From: Alcaligenes parafaecalis
GTDB taxonomy: Bacteria > Pseudomonadota > Gammaproteobacteria > Burkholderiales > Burkholderiaceae_B
Assembly: GCF_026344135.1 (NCBI RefSeq)
Contig: NZ_JAPKNA010000004.1
Coordinates: forward strand, 62,001 to 126,000
Length of the DNA stretch: 64,000 bases
Reading direction: 5' to 3'
The stretch's first letter is position 1, and every line of letters starts with the position of its first letter. The notes below the pieces were generated by a model, which saw only the letters and a list, made by a program, of their open reading frames with translations, was not told where the DNA came from and ran no database searches. The position numbers and the translations under genes are program-made. Shown here piece by piece: positions 42,821 to 50,516 of this stretch.

Positions 42821-43379
42821 GCTTAGCCTTCACTCTGCAGTCCAAAGCCGTTCCGCTCCCGCCCAAAACGATTCAAACGACCTATACCAAAAACGATCTA
42901 ATAACCATAACAATAGTCAAAAATTCTGGCTTGGCCTTGGTCAAAATCCAACAAAACGAGCGCAAAAAAAAACCGGCCACTCTATGCCCACCTTGCTGCG
43001 ATGAATCATCACAAAAAGAGCAGCAGAATCTCTACCGGACAAGCCCATCCAGAGGCACACTAATGCGGGCAAAACCACTGCTGGCCTACCTGAGTTAGCC
43101 CTTTTTTCAGGGGTAAACACCGTAGAATCACGCCTTTTCCTGCAAGGAAAATTCACTAATACGCCAGCGTAGCATTCCTAAAAATGGACTTTTAGGTCCG
43201 GCTTACCCCCTGGGTTTCAGGCTTTCAGCATGCCGCCTGCCAAAAATGAAATGCAATGAGCAATTTTGAAAATTTACCTTTTCCATTGATACAGAATGTT
43301 ATGTCTGCCGTACGAATCATATCGATAGATTTTATCTATTCATTGAGTCTGTATTCTGAAGAAATTGGCTACTTGAGCA
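42821..43379. other. Intergenic region upstream of the receiver-AraC gene
   Basis: About 560 bases with no convincing gene. It contains A-runs (for example near 42964), and inverted repeats close to the regulator gene: AATTTTGAAAATT (about 43262-43274) and ATAGAT-TTT-ATCTAT (43325-43339). The latter, about 40 bp upstream of the start codon, is a plausible operator. A short frame at 43256-43498 was judged non-coding. Confidence 0.5.
43325..43339. promoter_or_regulatory. Inverted repeat upstream of the receiver-AraC gene
   Basis: ATAGAT-TTT-ATCTAT, a perfect 6-3-6 palindrome in AT-rich DNA. Possible autoregulatory operator; nothing ties it to a named regulator. Confidence 0.3.
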
Positions 43380-44309
43380 ATGCCAGTAAAGGTAGCCGTC
43401 TTCATCAGAAGAAGGGCGCGGGGCTTTATATTGAACAAATACGCCACTATAAAGTATCAGCCAGATCAAAAAATCAGGATTCTGCTGATCTCCAATAACA
43501 CTCGACAGCACGAACAACTTCTTCAAGCCCTGCTAGCTGGTGCATTTCGGGTTTCTGTTGCCGCTGACGGAGTGCAAGGATATACCAAGGCCCAGTTAAC
43601 GCTACCGGAACTTATCCTGATGGATAAGCAATTGACGGGGATTGATGCTTTGTCCTTGACCCATATGCTGCAAGGATTAGAAGCCACGGCTCATATCCCC
43701 ATCATCATTCTGGATTCACGCATGGACGGCAGCAGTGATGAATGCGTCTCTTTTTTAAAGGCGGGAGCCGTTGATTACATTGGCAATCCGTATGCGGTAG
43801 ATGAAGTCAAAGAACGTATCAACGTTCCTTTGCGCTGTCCCAAGCTGACCACCCCTACCGTGGTGACCGGCAAGACTCCCAGTCAGCGGCCCAGCACCAC
43901 CGCTGAAACCAGCATGCTGATTCATGCCATTCAAAAAACAATTGATGCCAATCTGGGGGCACCACCCAGCCAAAAAGAACTGTGCGATATGTTCAAGATC
44001 TCGCGTCGAAAAATCATGAATATATTTCAGCGAAACTTTGGTTTAAGTGTCAGCAGTTATATCCGGCTGCAACGTATGTATCGCGCCGAGCACCTGCTGA
44101 AAACCACGGCATTGAAAATTGATGTCATCGCTACCGACCTGGGATTTTCAAGCCCGGCCAATTTCTCCACCGCATTTAAAACTTATGCGGGCGTCGCGCC
44201 TGGAAAATTCCGGCAGGCTATCGAGAAAAATAAACCTTATACGGAAAGCACTCCATGTATTCGGTCCCTGGGCCCTCCTGTTTTTGCTCCGGGCTGGTTT
44301 CCGCCCTAA
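43380..44309 (+). CDS. Degenerate receiver domain fused to AraC-type DNA-binding domain
   Basis: A 309-residue regulator. Residues about 30-150 have the CheY-like pattern (RILLISNN, LPELILMDKQLTGIDALSL with Asp82 in the phosphoacceptor place, HIPIIILDSR, AGAVDYIGNPYAVDEV). The acidic pair normally after the first strand is SNN, the switch Thr/Ser place is altered and the conserved Lys of KP is Asn (GNP), so phosphorylation as in standard response regulators is doubtful. Residues about 180-285 form the AraC double HTH (QKELCDMFKISRRKIMNIFQ; IDVIATDLGFSSPANFSTAFK). No kinase gene is adjacent. An in-frame TTG at 43431, preceded by GGGG, is an alternative start that drops the odd Arg-rich N-terminus. 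Confidence 0.85.
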   Translation: MPVKVAVFIRRRARGFILNKYATIKYQPDQKIRILLISNNTRQHEQLLQALLAGAFRVSVAADGVQGYTKAQLTLPELILMDKQLTGIDALSLTHMLQGLEATAHIPIIILDSRMDGSSDECVSFLKAGAVDYIGNPYAVDEVKERINVPLRCPKLTTPTVVTGKTPSQRPSTTAETSMLIHAIQKTIDANLGAPPSQKELCDMFKISRRKIMNIFQRNFGLSVSSYIRLQRMYRAEHLLKTTALKIDVIATDLGFSSPANFSTAFKTYAGVAPGKFRQAIEKNKPYTESTPCIRSLGPPVFAPGWFPP

Positions 44310-44488
44310 ATAAGCATAAAAAAAACAAGGCCTGAACCCGATTCTTCGGTAGACCATTTATAAAATAAAAACCCGTTAAAACCATGCCTGGGATGTGATA
44401 GCAAAGCCCCCCGTCACACTCCCGCCCTGGCCTTGCCCCGCAAAAAGGGGCTGTACGACACAAGAAATCAATTTTCAGCGAGCTGCAC

Positions 44489-44516
44489 TTGCCGCCCCGG
44501 GGCAAGGTGATAAAAT
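44489..44516 (+). promoter_or_regulatory. Promoter of the ChaA-like antiporter gene
   Basis: TTGCCG and TAAAAT with a 16-bp spacer that contains the GGGGCAAG arm of an inverted repeat (CTTGCC...GGCAAG). A start near 44523 gives a leader of about 95 nt. Confidence 0.45.
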
Positions 44517-44525
44517 CGTGCATGC

Positions 44526-44616
44526 TTGAATGATTCAATTCAAAACAGATCCGGGACGACCTGGGTCTGTCTTTTCAATACAGGGACGGCCCTACCCTTT
44601 AGGCGGAGCATCCTCG
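44526..44616 (+). other. Structured leader of the ChaA-like antiporter gene
   Basis: Downstream of the promoter lie the palindrome TTGAAT-G-ATTCAA (44526-44538), an 8-bp stem ACAGATCC / GGGTCTGT (44545-44552 with 44563-44570) and a small AGGG / CCCT hairpin before the GGAG ribosome site. This could be a regulated leader, but I could not match it to the yybP-ykoY or Mg riboswitch consensus. Confidence 0.3.
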
Positions 44617-45756
44617 ATGGCCCACCCTGCATCACCTTCATCTCAACTCATCCCTCCGGTCACCTGGCTGCGTCTGCTCGGTTCCTGGTCCATTGTTGTG
44701 CTCTTCATGATTTTTGGTGGGCAATGGTTGGGGGATTCCTTGAGTGGCACCACGGCGGCCATCGTCTTTCTGGTTTTGTTCGTGACCATTCTGGCCGCCT
44801 CGTTCGGTGTCGTCCGGGAGGCCGATCACCTGGCCCATCAATTGGGCGAGCCCTACGGCACCCTGATTCTGACGCTGTCTATTGTGCTGATCGAAGTCAT
44901 CCTGATTGCCTCGGTACTGCTGGGGCCGGGCGACTTTCCCACCATTGGGCGGGACTCGATCTACGCCGTGATGATGATCATCCTGAACCTGATCACCGGC
45001 CTGTGTCTGATTGCCGGAGCAGCGCGCAATGGCGATCAGGAGTTCAACCGCCAAGGCACCAACACCTATCTGTCCATGATTGTGCTGCTGACCAGCATAG
45101 GCTTGATTCTGCCTAACTACACCAGCAGCGCAGGCGAGTTTTCCGCGACGCAAGCCATTGGCATTTCTGTTCTGACGGGCCTGGTCTATGGCGTCTTCCT
45201 GTACCTGCAGATGGGCAGTCATCGTCATGACTATGTGCAGCCGAATCAGGCGGTGGAACTTGCTGAAGCCGCTACACCCAGCGTGCGCGATCCCCAGGCG
45301 ACTCGGGCCATGTTGATCCGCAGTATCGTGCTGATCGCCCTGATTCTGCCCATTGTCTTGCTGGCTCACGACCTGGCTATTGTGACCGACTACGGCATCG
45401 CGGCTTCGGGCGCCCCCGTGGCTGTTGGCGGTGTATTGATCGCCATTATCGTGTTCACGCCCGAGTCCATTACCGCCATCAAAGCAGCCATGAATAATGA
45501 AATGCAGCGGGCCATCAACCTGTGTCTGGGGGCTTTTGTCTCCACTGTGGGCCTGACTGTGCCGGTGGTTCTGATCATTGGATTGATCACTGGCAAGCAA
45601 GTCATCATGGGGATCAGCAATACCGAAATCGTGCTGTTCGTAATCACTGCGCTATTAAGCATTCTGAGCTTCAGCGGTAAACGTACGTCGCCCATTCAAG
45701 GTTATATGCACCTGATGGTTTTCGTGGTGTTTGGACTTTTGCTCTTCTACCCCTGA
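44617..45756 (+). CDS. chaA: Calcium/sodium-potassium:proton antiporter, ChaA-like
   Basis: A 379-residue, roughly 11-helix inner-membrane antiporter of the Ca2+:cation antiporter family. Both alpha-repeat acidic signatures are present: LTLSIVLIEVILIASVLLG in the first half and VFTPESITAIKAAMNNEMQRAINLCLGAF in the second, with the family GEPYGT before the first. E. coli ChaA (366 residues) exports Na+, K+ and Ca2+. I start at the ATG preceded by GGAG; an upstream in-frame ATG would add 29 residues lacking family character. Convergent with the following LysR gene. Confidence 0.9.
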   Translation: MAHPASPSSQLIPPVTWLRLLGSWSIVVLFMIFGGQWLGDSLSGTTAAIVFLVLFVTILAASFGVVREADHLAHQLGEPYGTLILTLSIVLIEVILIASVLLGPGDFPTIGRDSIYAVMMIILNLITGLCLIAGAARNGDQEFNRQGTNTYLSMIVLLTSIGLILPNYTSSAGEFSATQAIGISVLTGLVYGVFLYLQMGSHRHDYVQPNQAVELAEAATPSVRDPQATRAMLIRSIVLIALILPIVLLAHDLAIVTDYGIAASGAPVAVGGVLIAIIVFTPESITAIKAAMNNEMQRAINLCLGAFVSTVGLTVPVVLIIGLITGKQVIMGISNTEIVLFVITALLSILSFSGKRTSPIQGYMHLMVFVVFGLLLFYP

Positions 45757-46671
45757 TCAGGGCGAAGCAGACAAGCCCGAAACATGCAGCAGATTTTCCA
45801 GCCAATCTGCAAACACCTGAAAGCGCCGCGACAAATGTTGTCGATGCAGATACAGCAAGGACATGGGTAAAGGCGCGGCGCAGTGATCGGGTAAAACCTC
45901 TAGCAACTCACCTGCCTGCAAGTGCTCCTGCACATCGTAGGCAGGGATCTGAATAAGCCCTAATCCCGCCAGGCAGCAGGCGATGTAGGCTTCGGCATTA
46001 TTCACCGTGACGCGTCCAGGCAGGTCCAGAAACTGGGGCTGGTCACCCTCCATCCACTCCCAGGGAGCCACACGCTCGCTGGTGGGCGAGGCATAACGCA
46101 CCACTTGATGCTGAGCCAAGTCTTCGGGAGTCTGGGGCATGCCATAACGGGCCAGATACGCAGGGCTGGCCACATTAATCAGCGCTAGACTGCCCATTTT
46201 TCGGGCGATCAAACCGGAGTCGCTCAGTGGGCCTACGCGCAAGACGCAGTCCACCTGCTCTTCAATCAAATTGACGGCACGGTCCGTCACCCCCAGATGT
46301 ACATGAATGTGCGGATACTGCTCCAGAAACTCCGGCAAAGCAGGCGCGACAATCAAACGACCAACTCGCCCCGGCACATCCACTTTGATACTGCCGGATG
46401 GACCAACACTGGCCTGACGAAACAGATTCTCGATTTCCTGCACATCAGCAATCACACGCAGGCAGCGCTCATAGAAGGCAGCACCATCCTGGGTGACCGT
46501 CACTTTGCGTGTGGTGCGATTCAAAAGACGCGCGCCCACTCGGCCTTCCAGCTCCTGGATAGCCGCCGACACGGATGAACGAGGCATACCCAAGGTATCC
46601 GCCGCACGGGTGAAATTGGCGCACTCGACTACCCGCGTAAAGATGCGAAACAGGTCAATGCGGTCTATCAC
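45757..46671 (-). CDS. LysR-family transcriptional regulator, divergent from an SDR gene
   Basis: A LysR regulator of about 304 residues. The HTH segment FTRAADTLGMPRSSVSAAIQELEGRVGARLLNRTTRKV is typical of the CrgA/DsdC-like LTTR subgroup. I place the start at GTG (46671-46669), three bases after AAGGAG, because family proteins begin with (M)-DRIDLFRIF; an ATG 102 bases upstream would add an unusual Cys-containing leader. Divergent transcription from the SDR gene, with a 201-bp gap, suggests it controls that gene. The effector is unknown. Confidence 0.87.
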   Translation of the reverse strand: MIDRIDLFRIFTRVVECANFTRAADTLGMPRSSVSAAIQELEGRVGARLLNRTTRKVTVTQDGAAFYERCLRVIADVQEIENLFRQASVGPSGSIKVDVPGRVGRLIVAPALPEFLEQYPHIHVHLGVTDRAVNLIEEQVDCVLRVGPLSDSGLIARKMGSLALINVASPAYLARYGMPQTPEDLAQHQVVRYASPTSERVAPWEWMEGDQPQFLDLPGRVTVNNAEAYIACCLAGLGLIQIPAYDVQEHLQAGELLEVLPDHCAAPLPMSLLYLHRQHLSRRFQVFADWLENLLHVSGLSASP

Positions 46672-46872
46672 GTTCTCCTTCAAGACACAGGGGCAAAACG
46701 CAAGCAGAGCAGGCTTGATTTTCTTAGCCAGCGCGCTATCCCAGCGCACTCCATTGTTCGTTTTTTCCGACAAATGATGTCAGAAATAAAAGATTTAAAC
46801 AATTTTAACGACTTATATCATGGACAAACGATACGGCTTGCAGCCCGCAGCCAACACGAGCAAGGAGTCATC

Positions 46873-47646
46873 ATGGCAAAGCACAGCATCAAAGGTAAAA
46901 CCGTTCTGATCGCAGGCGGGGCAAAGAATCTGGGTGGTCTGATCGCCCGCGACCTGGCGGAACAAGGAGCGCGCGCCATTGCCATTCATTACAACAGCGA
47001 CAGCTCCAAAGCGGACGCTGAAGCCACCGTCAAGGCTATCCAGGCAGCAGGCGCCCAAGCCATCGCTTTTCAGGCAGATTTGCGTTCGGCCGGTGCCATG
47101 GAAAAATTGTTTAGCGATACGGTCGCCGCCATTGGTCGCCCTGATATCGCCATCAATACGGTAGGCAAGGTACTGAAAAAATCACTGACCGACGTCAGCG
47201 AAGCCGAGTACGAGGAGATGAGCGACATCAACTCCAAAACCGCTTTCTTCTTCCTGAAAGAAGCAGGCAAGTATGTGCAGGACAATGGCAAAGTCTGCAC
47301 CTTGGTCACTTCCCTGCTGGGTGCCTTCACTCCGTTTTATGCGGCCTATGCCGGTACAAAAGCGCCAGTGGAACACTACACTCGCGCGGCCGCCAAAGAA
47401 TTCGGTGCCCGCGGGATTTCTGTGACGGCAGTAGGCCCCGGCCCAATGGATACACCCTTCTTTTATCCTGCTGAAGGTGCAGATGCCGTGGCGTATCACA
47501 AGACCGCTGCGGCTCTGTCCCCCTTCTCCAAAACCGGGCTGACCGATATTGAAGATGTCGTGCCTTTCATTCGTCATCTGGTCAGCGATGGCTGGTGGGT
47601 GACCGGTCAAACCATTTTGATCAATGGCGGCTACACCACGAAGTAA
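46873..47646 (+). CDS. Short-chain dehydrogenase/reductase
   Basis: A 257-residue classical SDR. The nucleotide-binding motif is the variant IAGGAKNLGGLIA near residue 15; the catalytic elements are Ser in TLVTSLLGAF near residue 143 and YAGTK (YxxxK) near residue 156; the C-terminal end WWVTGQTILINGGY is standard. The usual NNAG is replaced by NTVGKV, seen in some SDRs. I start at the ATG with AAGGAG five bases upstream. Substrate unknown; regulated probably by the divergent LysR. Confidence 0.9.
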   Translation: MAKHSIKGKTVLIAGGAKNLGGLIARDLAEQGARAIAIHYNSDSSKADAEATVKAIQAAGAQAIAFQADLRSAGAMEKLFSDTVAAIGRPDIAINTVGKVLKKSLTDVSEAEYEEMSDINSKTAFFFLKEAGKYVQDNGKVCTLVTSLLGAFTPFYAAYAGTKAPVEHYTRAAAKEFGARGISVTAVGPGPMDTPFFYPAEGADAVAYHKTAAALSPFSKTGLTDIEDVVPFIRHLVSDGWWVTGQTILINGGYTTK

Positions 47647-47767
47647 GCAGAAAGCCGTGGCCCCGCAAGAGAGCTTGCAGCGGCCCCGGCTCAAACCTTG
47701 CCTGCGCTTGACTCTTTCCAAGGCGAATCAAGGAGCCAGGCAGCCGATGCCAAGGCGCTATCCTCCC

Positions 47768-47977
47768 TCAGCTCTGAGCTTCCCGATACGGGTTCTCGAA
47801 AATCTCTTCTACAGTCTGCTCAAATACAGCACTAATCTTGAAGGCCAGGTCCAGAGACGGCGCATGTTTGCCCGTTTCCAGCGCATTCACCGCCTGCCGG
47901 GACACACCCAAGCGCTCTGCCAAATCTGCCTGCGTCCAGCTCGCCTCGGCCCGTAATACCCGCAATCGATTTTTCAT
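47768..47977 (-). CDS. Small XRE-family transcriptional regulator
   Basis: A 69-residue Cro/CI-type HTH protein (WTQADLAERLGVSRQAVNALETGKHAPSLDLAFKIS), of the short YozG-like group often paired with a small membrane protein. Its ATG follows directly after the stop of the membrane-protein gene, so both are co-expressed. Two copies of a palindrome near the operon promoter are probable binding sites, suggesting autorepression. Confidence in the fold is high; the signal it senses is unknown. Confidence 0.92.
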   Translation of the reverse strand: MKNRLRVLRAEASWTQADLAERLGVSRQAVNALETGKHAPSLDLAFKISAVFEQTVEEIFENPYREAQS

Positions 47978-48388
47978 TTAATCGCTAGTCCGCACGAAAG
48001 GTGAAACCAGGGCGAACACAGCCCAAAAGAAGGGGTAAATCAGCCAGGCAGGAATATGGGGCGCAGCCGCGTAGGTTTCCCCGAAGCCCCAGGCCGTCCA
48101 CAAGGTCAAGGTCGCACCTGCGGCCAGCACAAAGCACTTGGCCACAATCACCCGCACGAACTCATCACTTTCCGCCATCAAGCGCAGCGTGGCCCAGACT
48201 TGTCCGGCAACGGGCAGAGCGACAGCAATAGCAATCAGCCAACCAATAGGTAGCCCCAGCAAGCTGTCGAACACCCCCAGAATGGTCAGGGCGTTGACCA
48301 GGATATACACGCCCATAAAGAGCAAAGTACGAATCAGATAGCTGCGACCTGCTGATGGCGCAGGCTTGGACTTGCTGTTAGTAAACAT
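47978..48388 (-). CDS. Four-helix membrane protein paired with XRE regulator
   Basis: A 136-residue protein with about four hydrophobic helices (residues about 18-38, 44-68, 80-100, 110-130) and no recognised catalytic motif. AGAGGTG precedes its ATG. It is the first gene of a two-gene leftward operon with the XRE regulator, an organisation found in many bacteria where the membrane partner (DUF2178-like in type) has no defined function. It could sense a membrane signal and modulate the regulator, which is inference. Confidence 0.8.
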   Translation of the reverse strand: MFTNSKSKPAPSAGRSYLIRTLLFMGVYILVNALTILGVFDSLLGLPIGWLIAIAVALPVAGQVWATLRLMAESDEFVRVIVAKCFVLAAGATLTLWTAWGFGETYAAAPHIPAWLIYPFFWAVFALVSPFVRTSD

Positions 48389-48406
48389 GCTTGAGCACCT
48401 CTGTAT

Positions 48407-48422
48407 GTAAAGTAAACCTTAC
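48407..48422. promoter_or_regulatory. Operator copy 1 for the XRE regulator
   Basis: GTAAAGTAAACCTTAC, fitting GTAA-N-GT-NN-AC-N-TTAC. It lies immediately downstream of the leftward -10 element (TATAAA, 48428-48423), where bound repressor would block transcription start. Confidence 0.6.
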
Positions 48423-48449
48423 TTTATAGAAGTCAAAAACACCCGTCAA
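48423..48449 (-). promoter_or_regulatory. Leftward promoter of the membrane-protein/XRE operon
   Basis: TTGACG (48449-48444) and TATAAA (48428-48423) on the minus strand, spacer 15 bp (short, but both hexamers are good). It is bracketed by the two operator copies. Confidence 0.5.
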
Positions 48450-48452
48450 TAA

Positions 48453-48468
48453 GTAAAGTTAACCTTAC
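48453..48468. promoter_or_regulatory. Operator copy 2 for the XRE regulator
   Basis: GTAAAGTTAACCTTAC, the same palindrome as copy 1 with one base changed, 46 bp away, just upstream of the -35. Pairing of the two sites could give cooperative repression. Confidence 0.6.
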
Positions 48469-48712
48469 ATAAACAGATGAAGATTAAATAAGGAGCATGT
48501 TGCAAGCAAGCACCAGGGAGCATTCAACAACAAGGCTCCCCAAGCCCCAACAGATGACAGGTCCTGCACGCTACGACGCCCCCTTCCTGCCTGACTCCCC
48601 TGACCTACTTACCCACAAACCCTTTAAAGTCAAAAGGCTGGGCCTCCACGGGTACACGCTCATCCAGCGTTGCCCCTACAACAGCAGATACGGCTGATCA
48701 GACAGGAAAGCA
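48469..48712. other. Intergenic region between the XRE operon and the fecI-like promoter
   Basis: About 240 bases with no supported gene. A 66-codon frame starting near 48497 has GGAG only one base before its ATG and a composition unlike neighbouring proteins, so it is not annotated. Confidence 0.5.
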
Positions 48713-48773
48713 TGGACAAAGCCCACAAAATGCCCTATAAAATCGGACGATCATAATAACGATTCTCATTTAC
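48713..48773 (+). promoter_or_regulatory. Promoter with Fur box for the fecI-fecR-receptor operon
   Basis: TGGACA (48713-48718), a 17-bp spacer and TATAAA (48736-48741) are followed after 15 bases by TAACGATTCTCATTTA (48757-48772), flanked as AATAACGATTCTCATTTAC. This is a strong Fur-box match covering the start site. Iron limitation would relieve repression of the sigma factor gene. Confidence 0.8.
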
Positions 48774-48782
48774 CACTCTTCC

Positions 48783-49292
48783 ATGTCTGATCGGCCCTCT
48801 CTGCGAAGCAGTTGGCTCGCACACTATGCCGAGCTGATCTCGACCTGGACGCGACGTTATGGCAATCGACATGACGCCGAAGACGCCACCCACGATGCCA
48901 TCGCCAATATGCTGGAACAGCGCTCAGGTGTGATTGCCAATCCCCGCGCTTTTTTGCATCGCAGTGTTCACAATGGCCTGGTCAGTTTGAACCGCCGGTC
49001 ACATCGTCAGGCCCATACTGCCTGGCAAGACTTAAGCGACGAAGAGCACCCGCTTGATCACTCTCACGAACAGGAAATGCGCAGCACGCATTTGCGTCTG
49101 GCCCTGCAAAAAGCGCTGAATGAGCTGCCCCTGAAAAGCCAGCAGATCTTTGCCTGGCACAGGCTGGAGGGCTACACTTTGCCCGAGATCGCGCACAAGA
49201 TGAATCTGTCTCAAAGCATGGTAGAAAAACACATGGCCCGCGCTCTGGATCACCTGCACAAACGCTTGAGCGACTTCCAACTGCCCGAGTGA
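48783..49292 (+). CDS. ECF RNA polymerase sigma factor, FecI-like
   Basis: A 169-residue iron-starvation ECF sigma factor. The N-terminal sigma-2 region (YAELISTWTRRYGNRHDAEDATHDAIANMLE) and the C-terminal sigma-4 HTH (LPLKSQQIFAWHRLEGYTLPEIAHKMNLSQSMVEKHMARAL) are clear. Together with the following anti-sigma and receptor genes it forms a cell-surface signalling system. It is preceded by a Fur-box promoter, and its stop overlaps the GTG of fecR. Confidence 0.93.
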   Translation: MSDRPSLRSSWLAHYAELISTWTRRYGNRHDAEDATHDAIANMLEQRSGVIANPRAFLHRSVHNGLVSLNRRSHRQAHTAWQDLSDEEHPLDHSHEQEMRSTHLRLALQKALNELPLKSQQIFAWHRLEGYTLPEIAHKMNLSQSMVEKHMARALDHLHKRLSDFQLPE

Positions 49293-50320
49293 AACCGCAT
49301 GCCTCCTTTCCTATGACACGCAGCACCCCGACGCCGCTTTCGATTCCCTTGAATCCTGATCAGCTCAGCCTTTGGCTGGTACGCGAACAGGCGGCAAGCC
49401 TTGGCGAGGCGGAACAGCAGGAGTTGATGCGCTGGCGACAAGCCAATGAGGCCAACGAGACGCACTACCAGCAACTATTGCTGACTTGGCAGGCCACGCA
49501 ACTGCTACCCGATCAGCACTGGCGCAGTGTGCTGGCACAAGCACCCCAACAAGCCTCACGCCGACGCTGGTTGCGCAATACCTTGTTTGTCGGTGCTCCG
49601 GCGCTGGCTGCAGGAACGGCAGTCATTGCCCTGCCCGGCTTGCGTGGACTCTGGCAGCCCACCCCCGAATTCACCCAAAGCTATCAAAGCGCGCGGGGTG
49701 AGCAGCAACGCATCGTACTGCCCGATCAATCCATTCTTCATCTGAACACAGACACACTGGTGGACGTGGCCTTTTATGCCGATCATCGAGAGGTCACTTT
49801 GCATCAAGGCGAAGCCCTGTTTGATGTTCATAAACAGCATGACCGCCCTTTTCAGGTTCTGAGCGGACTAGCGACGATTCTGGTGACCGGCACCGTTTTT
49901 AACGTACGGCGCGATCCTCAGGCTCTGAGTGTCATCGTGCAAGAGGGCCAAGTGCAAGTCAGCAGCGGGCGCTGGTGGTCGCCCAGCCATGTGTCTCTTG
50001 GTCCTGATCAACGCTTGAGTCTGGAAACGGGAACCAGCCGCCCCCGTCTGGACTCCACACCTGCCCGGGCCGCCACAGCCTGGCATACCGGCCAACTGGT
50101 TTTCAGTAATACCCCCTTGAGCGACGTGGTGCGCGAGCTGAACCGCTATCGCGCCCCTCAGCAAGCTATTCAGATCATGGATGCCAGCCTGGCATCACGC
50201 CGCATTGCGGCTGTTTTTGAACTGCGCGACAGTGCAGATTTACTGGAAACGCTGCCAGAGCTACTACCGCTGCAAGTAAACACGCTACCCTCCGGCGAAG
50301 TGCAATTACGGGCACGGTAA
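49289..50320 (+). CDS. FecR-family anti-sigma/sigma regulator
   Basis: A 343-residue inner-membrane regulator that relays receptor occupancy to the sigma factor. The N-terminal cytoplasmic DUF4880-like segment (LSLWLVREQAASLGEAEQQELMRWRQANEANE) precedes a hydrophobic segment (residues about 95-118), then the periplasmic FecR domain (SYQSARGEQQRIVLPDQSILHLNTDT, LHQGEALFDVHKQHDRPFQV, TVFNVRRD) and a C-terminal STN-like part. The GTG start overlaps the sigma gene by 4 bp (GTGA); an ATG at 49313 is the alternative. It belongs to the same operon. Confidence 0.92.
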   Translation: MKPHASFPMTRSTPTPLSIPLNPDQLSLWLVREQAASLGEAEQQELMRWRQANEANETHYQQLLLTWQATQLLPDQHWRSVLAQAPQQASRRRWLRNTLFVGAPALAAGTAVIALPGLRGLWQPTPEFTQSYQSARGEQQRIVLPDQSILHLNTDTLVDVAFYADHREVTLHQGEALFDVHKQHDRPFQVLSGLATILVTGTVFNVRRDPQALSVIVQEGQVQVSSGRWWSPSHVSLGPDQRLSLETGTSRPRLDSTPARAATAWHTGQLVFSNTPLSDVVRELNRYRAPQQAIQIMDASLASRRIAAVFELRDSADLLETLPELLPLQVNTLPSGEVQLRAR

Positions 50321-50516
50321 AGACGGCGGTTGAAGCGCCCAAGCAGTCCGGGATCACTACCTGAACTGCCTTCAACGCCTGTGTCACCAAAGCAAAAGTG
50401 TCCGGCGATACGGACTTTTTTACCGGCCATTACGGGTTTTGGCAGGCTGATGCGTCTCATCTACAGACCCGCCTGGCCAGGCATTGATCCATGACCCCTA
50501 TCGCTTGCTTTTCAAC

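Noticed and set aside
43256..43498. 80-codon frame overlapping the start of the receiver-AraC gene
   Set aside because: It overlaps the regulator in another frame, lies in AT-rich leader DNA and has no ribosome site.
44310..44616. yybP-ykoY (Mn) or Mg riboswitch before the ChaA-like gene
   Set aside because: Hairpins exist but the conserved internal-loop sequences of these riboswitches were not found.
48497..48697. 66-codon rightward frame between the XRE operon and the fecI promoter
   Set aside because: GGAG is only one base from the ATG, the composition is unlike local proteins, and no family is recognised.
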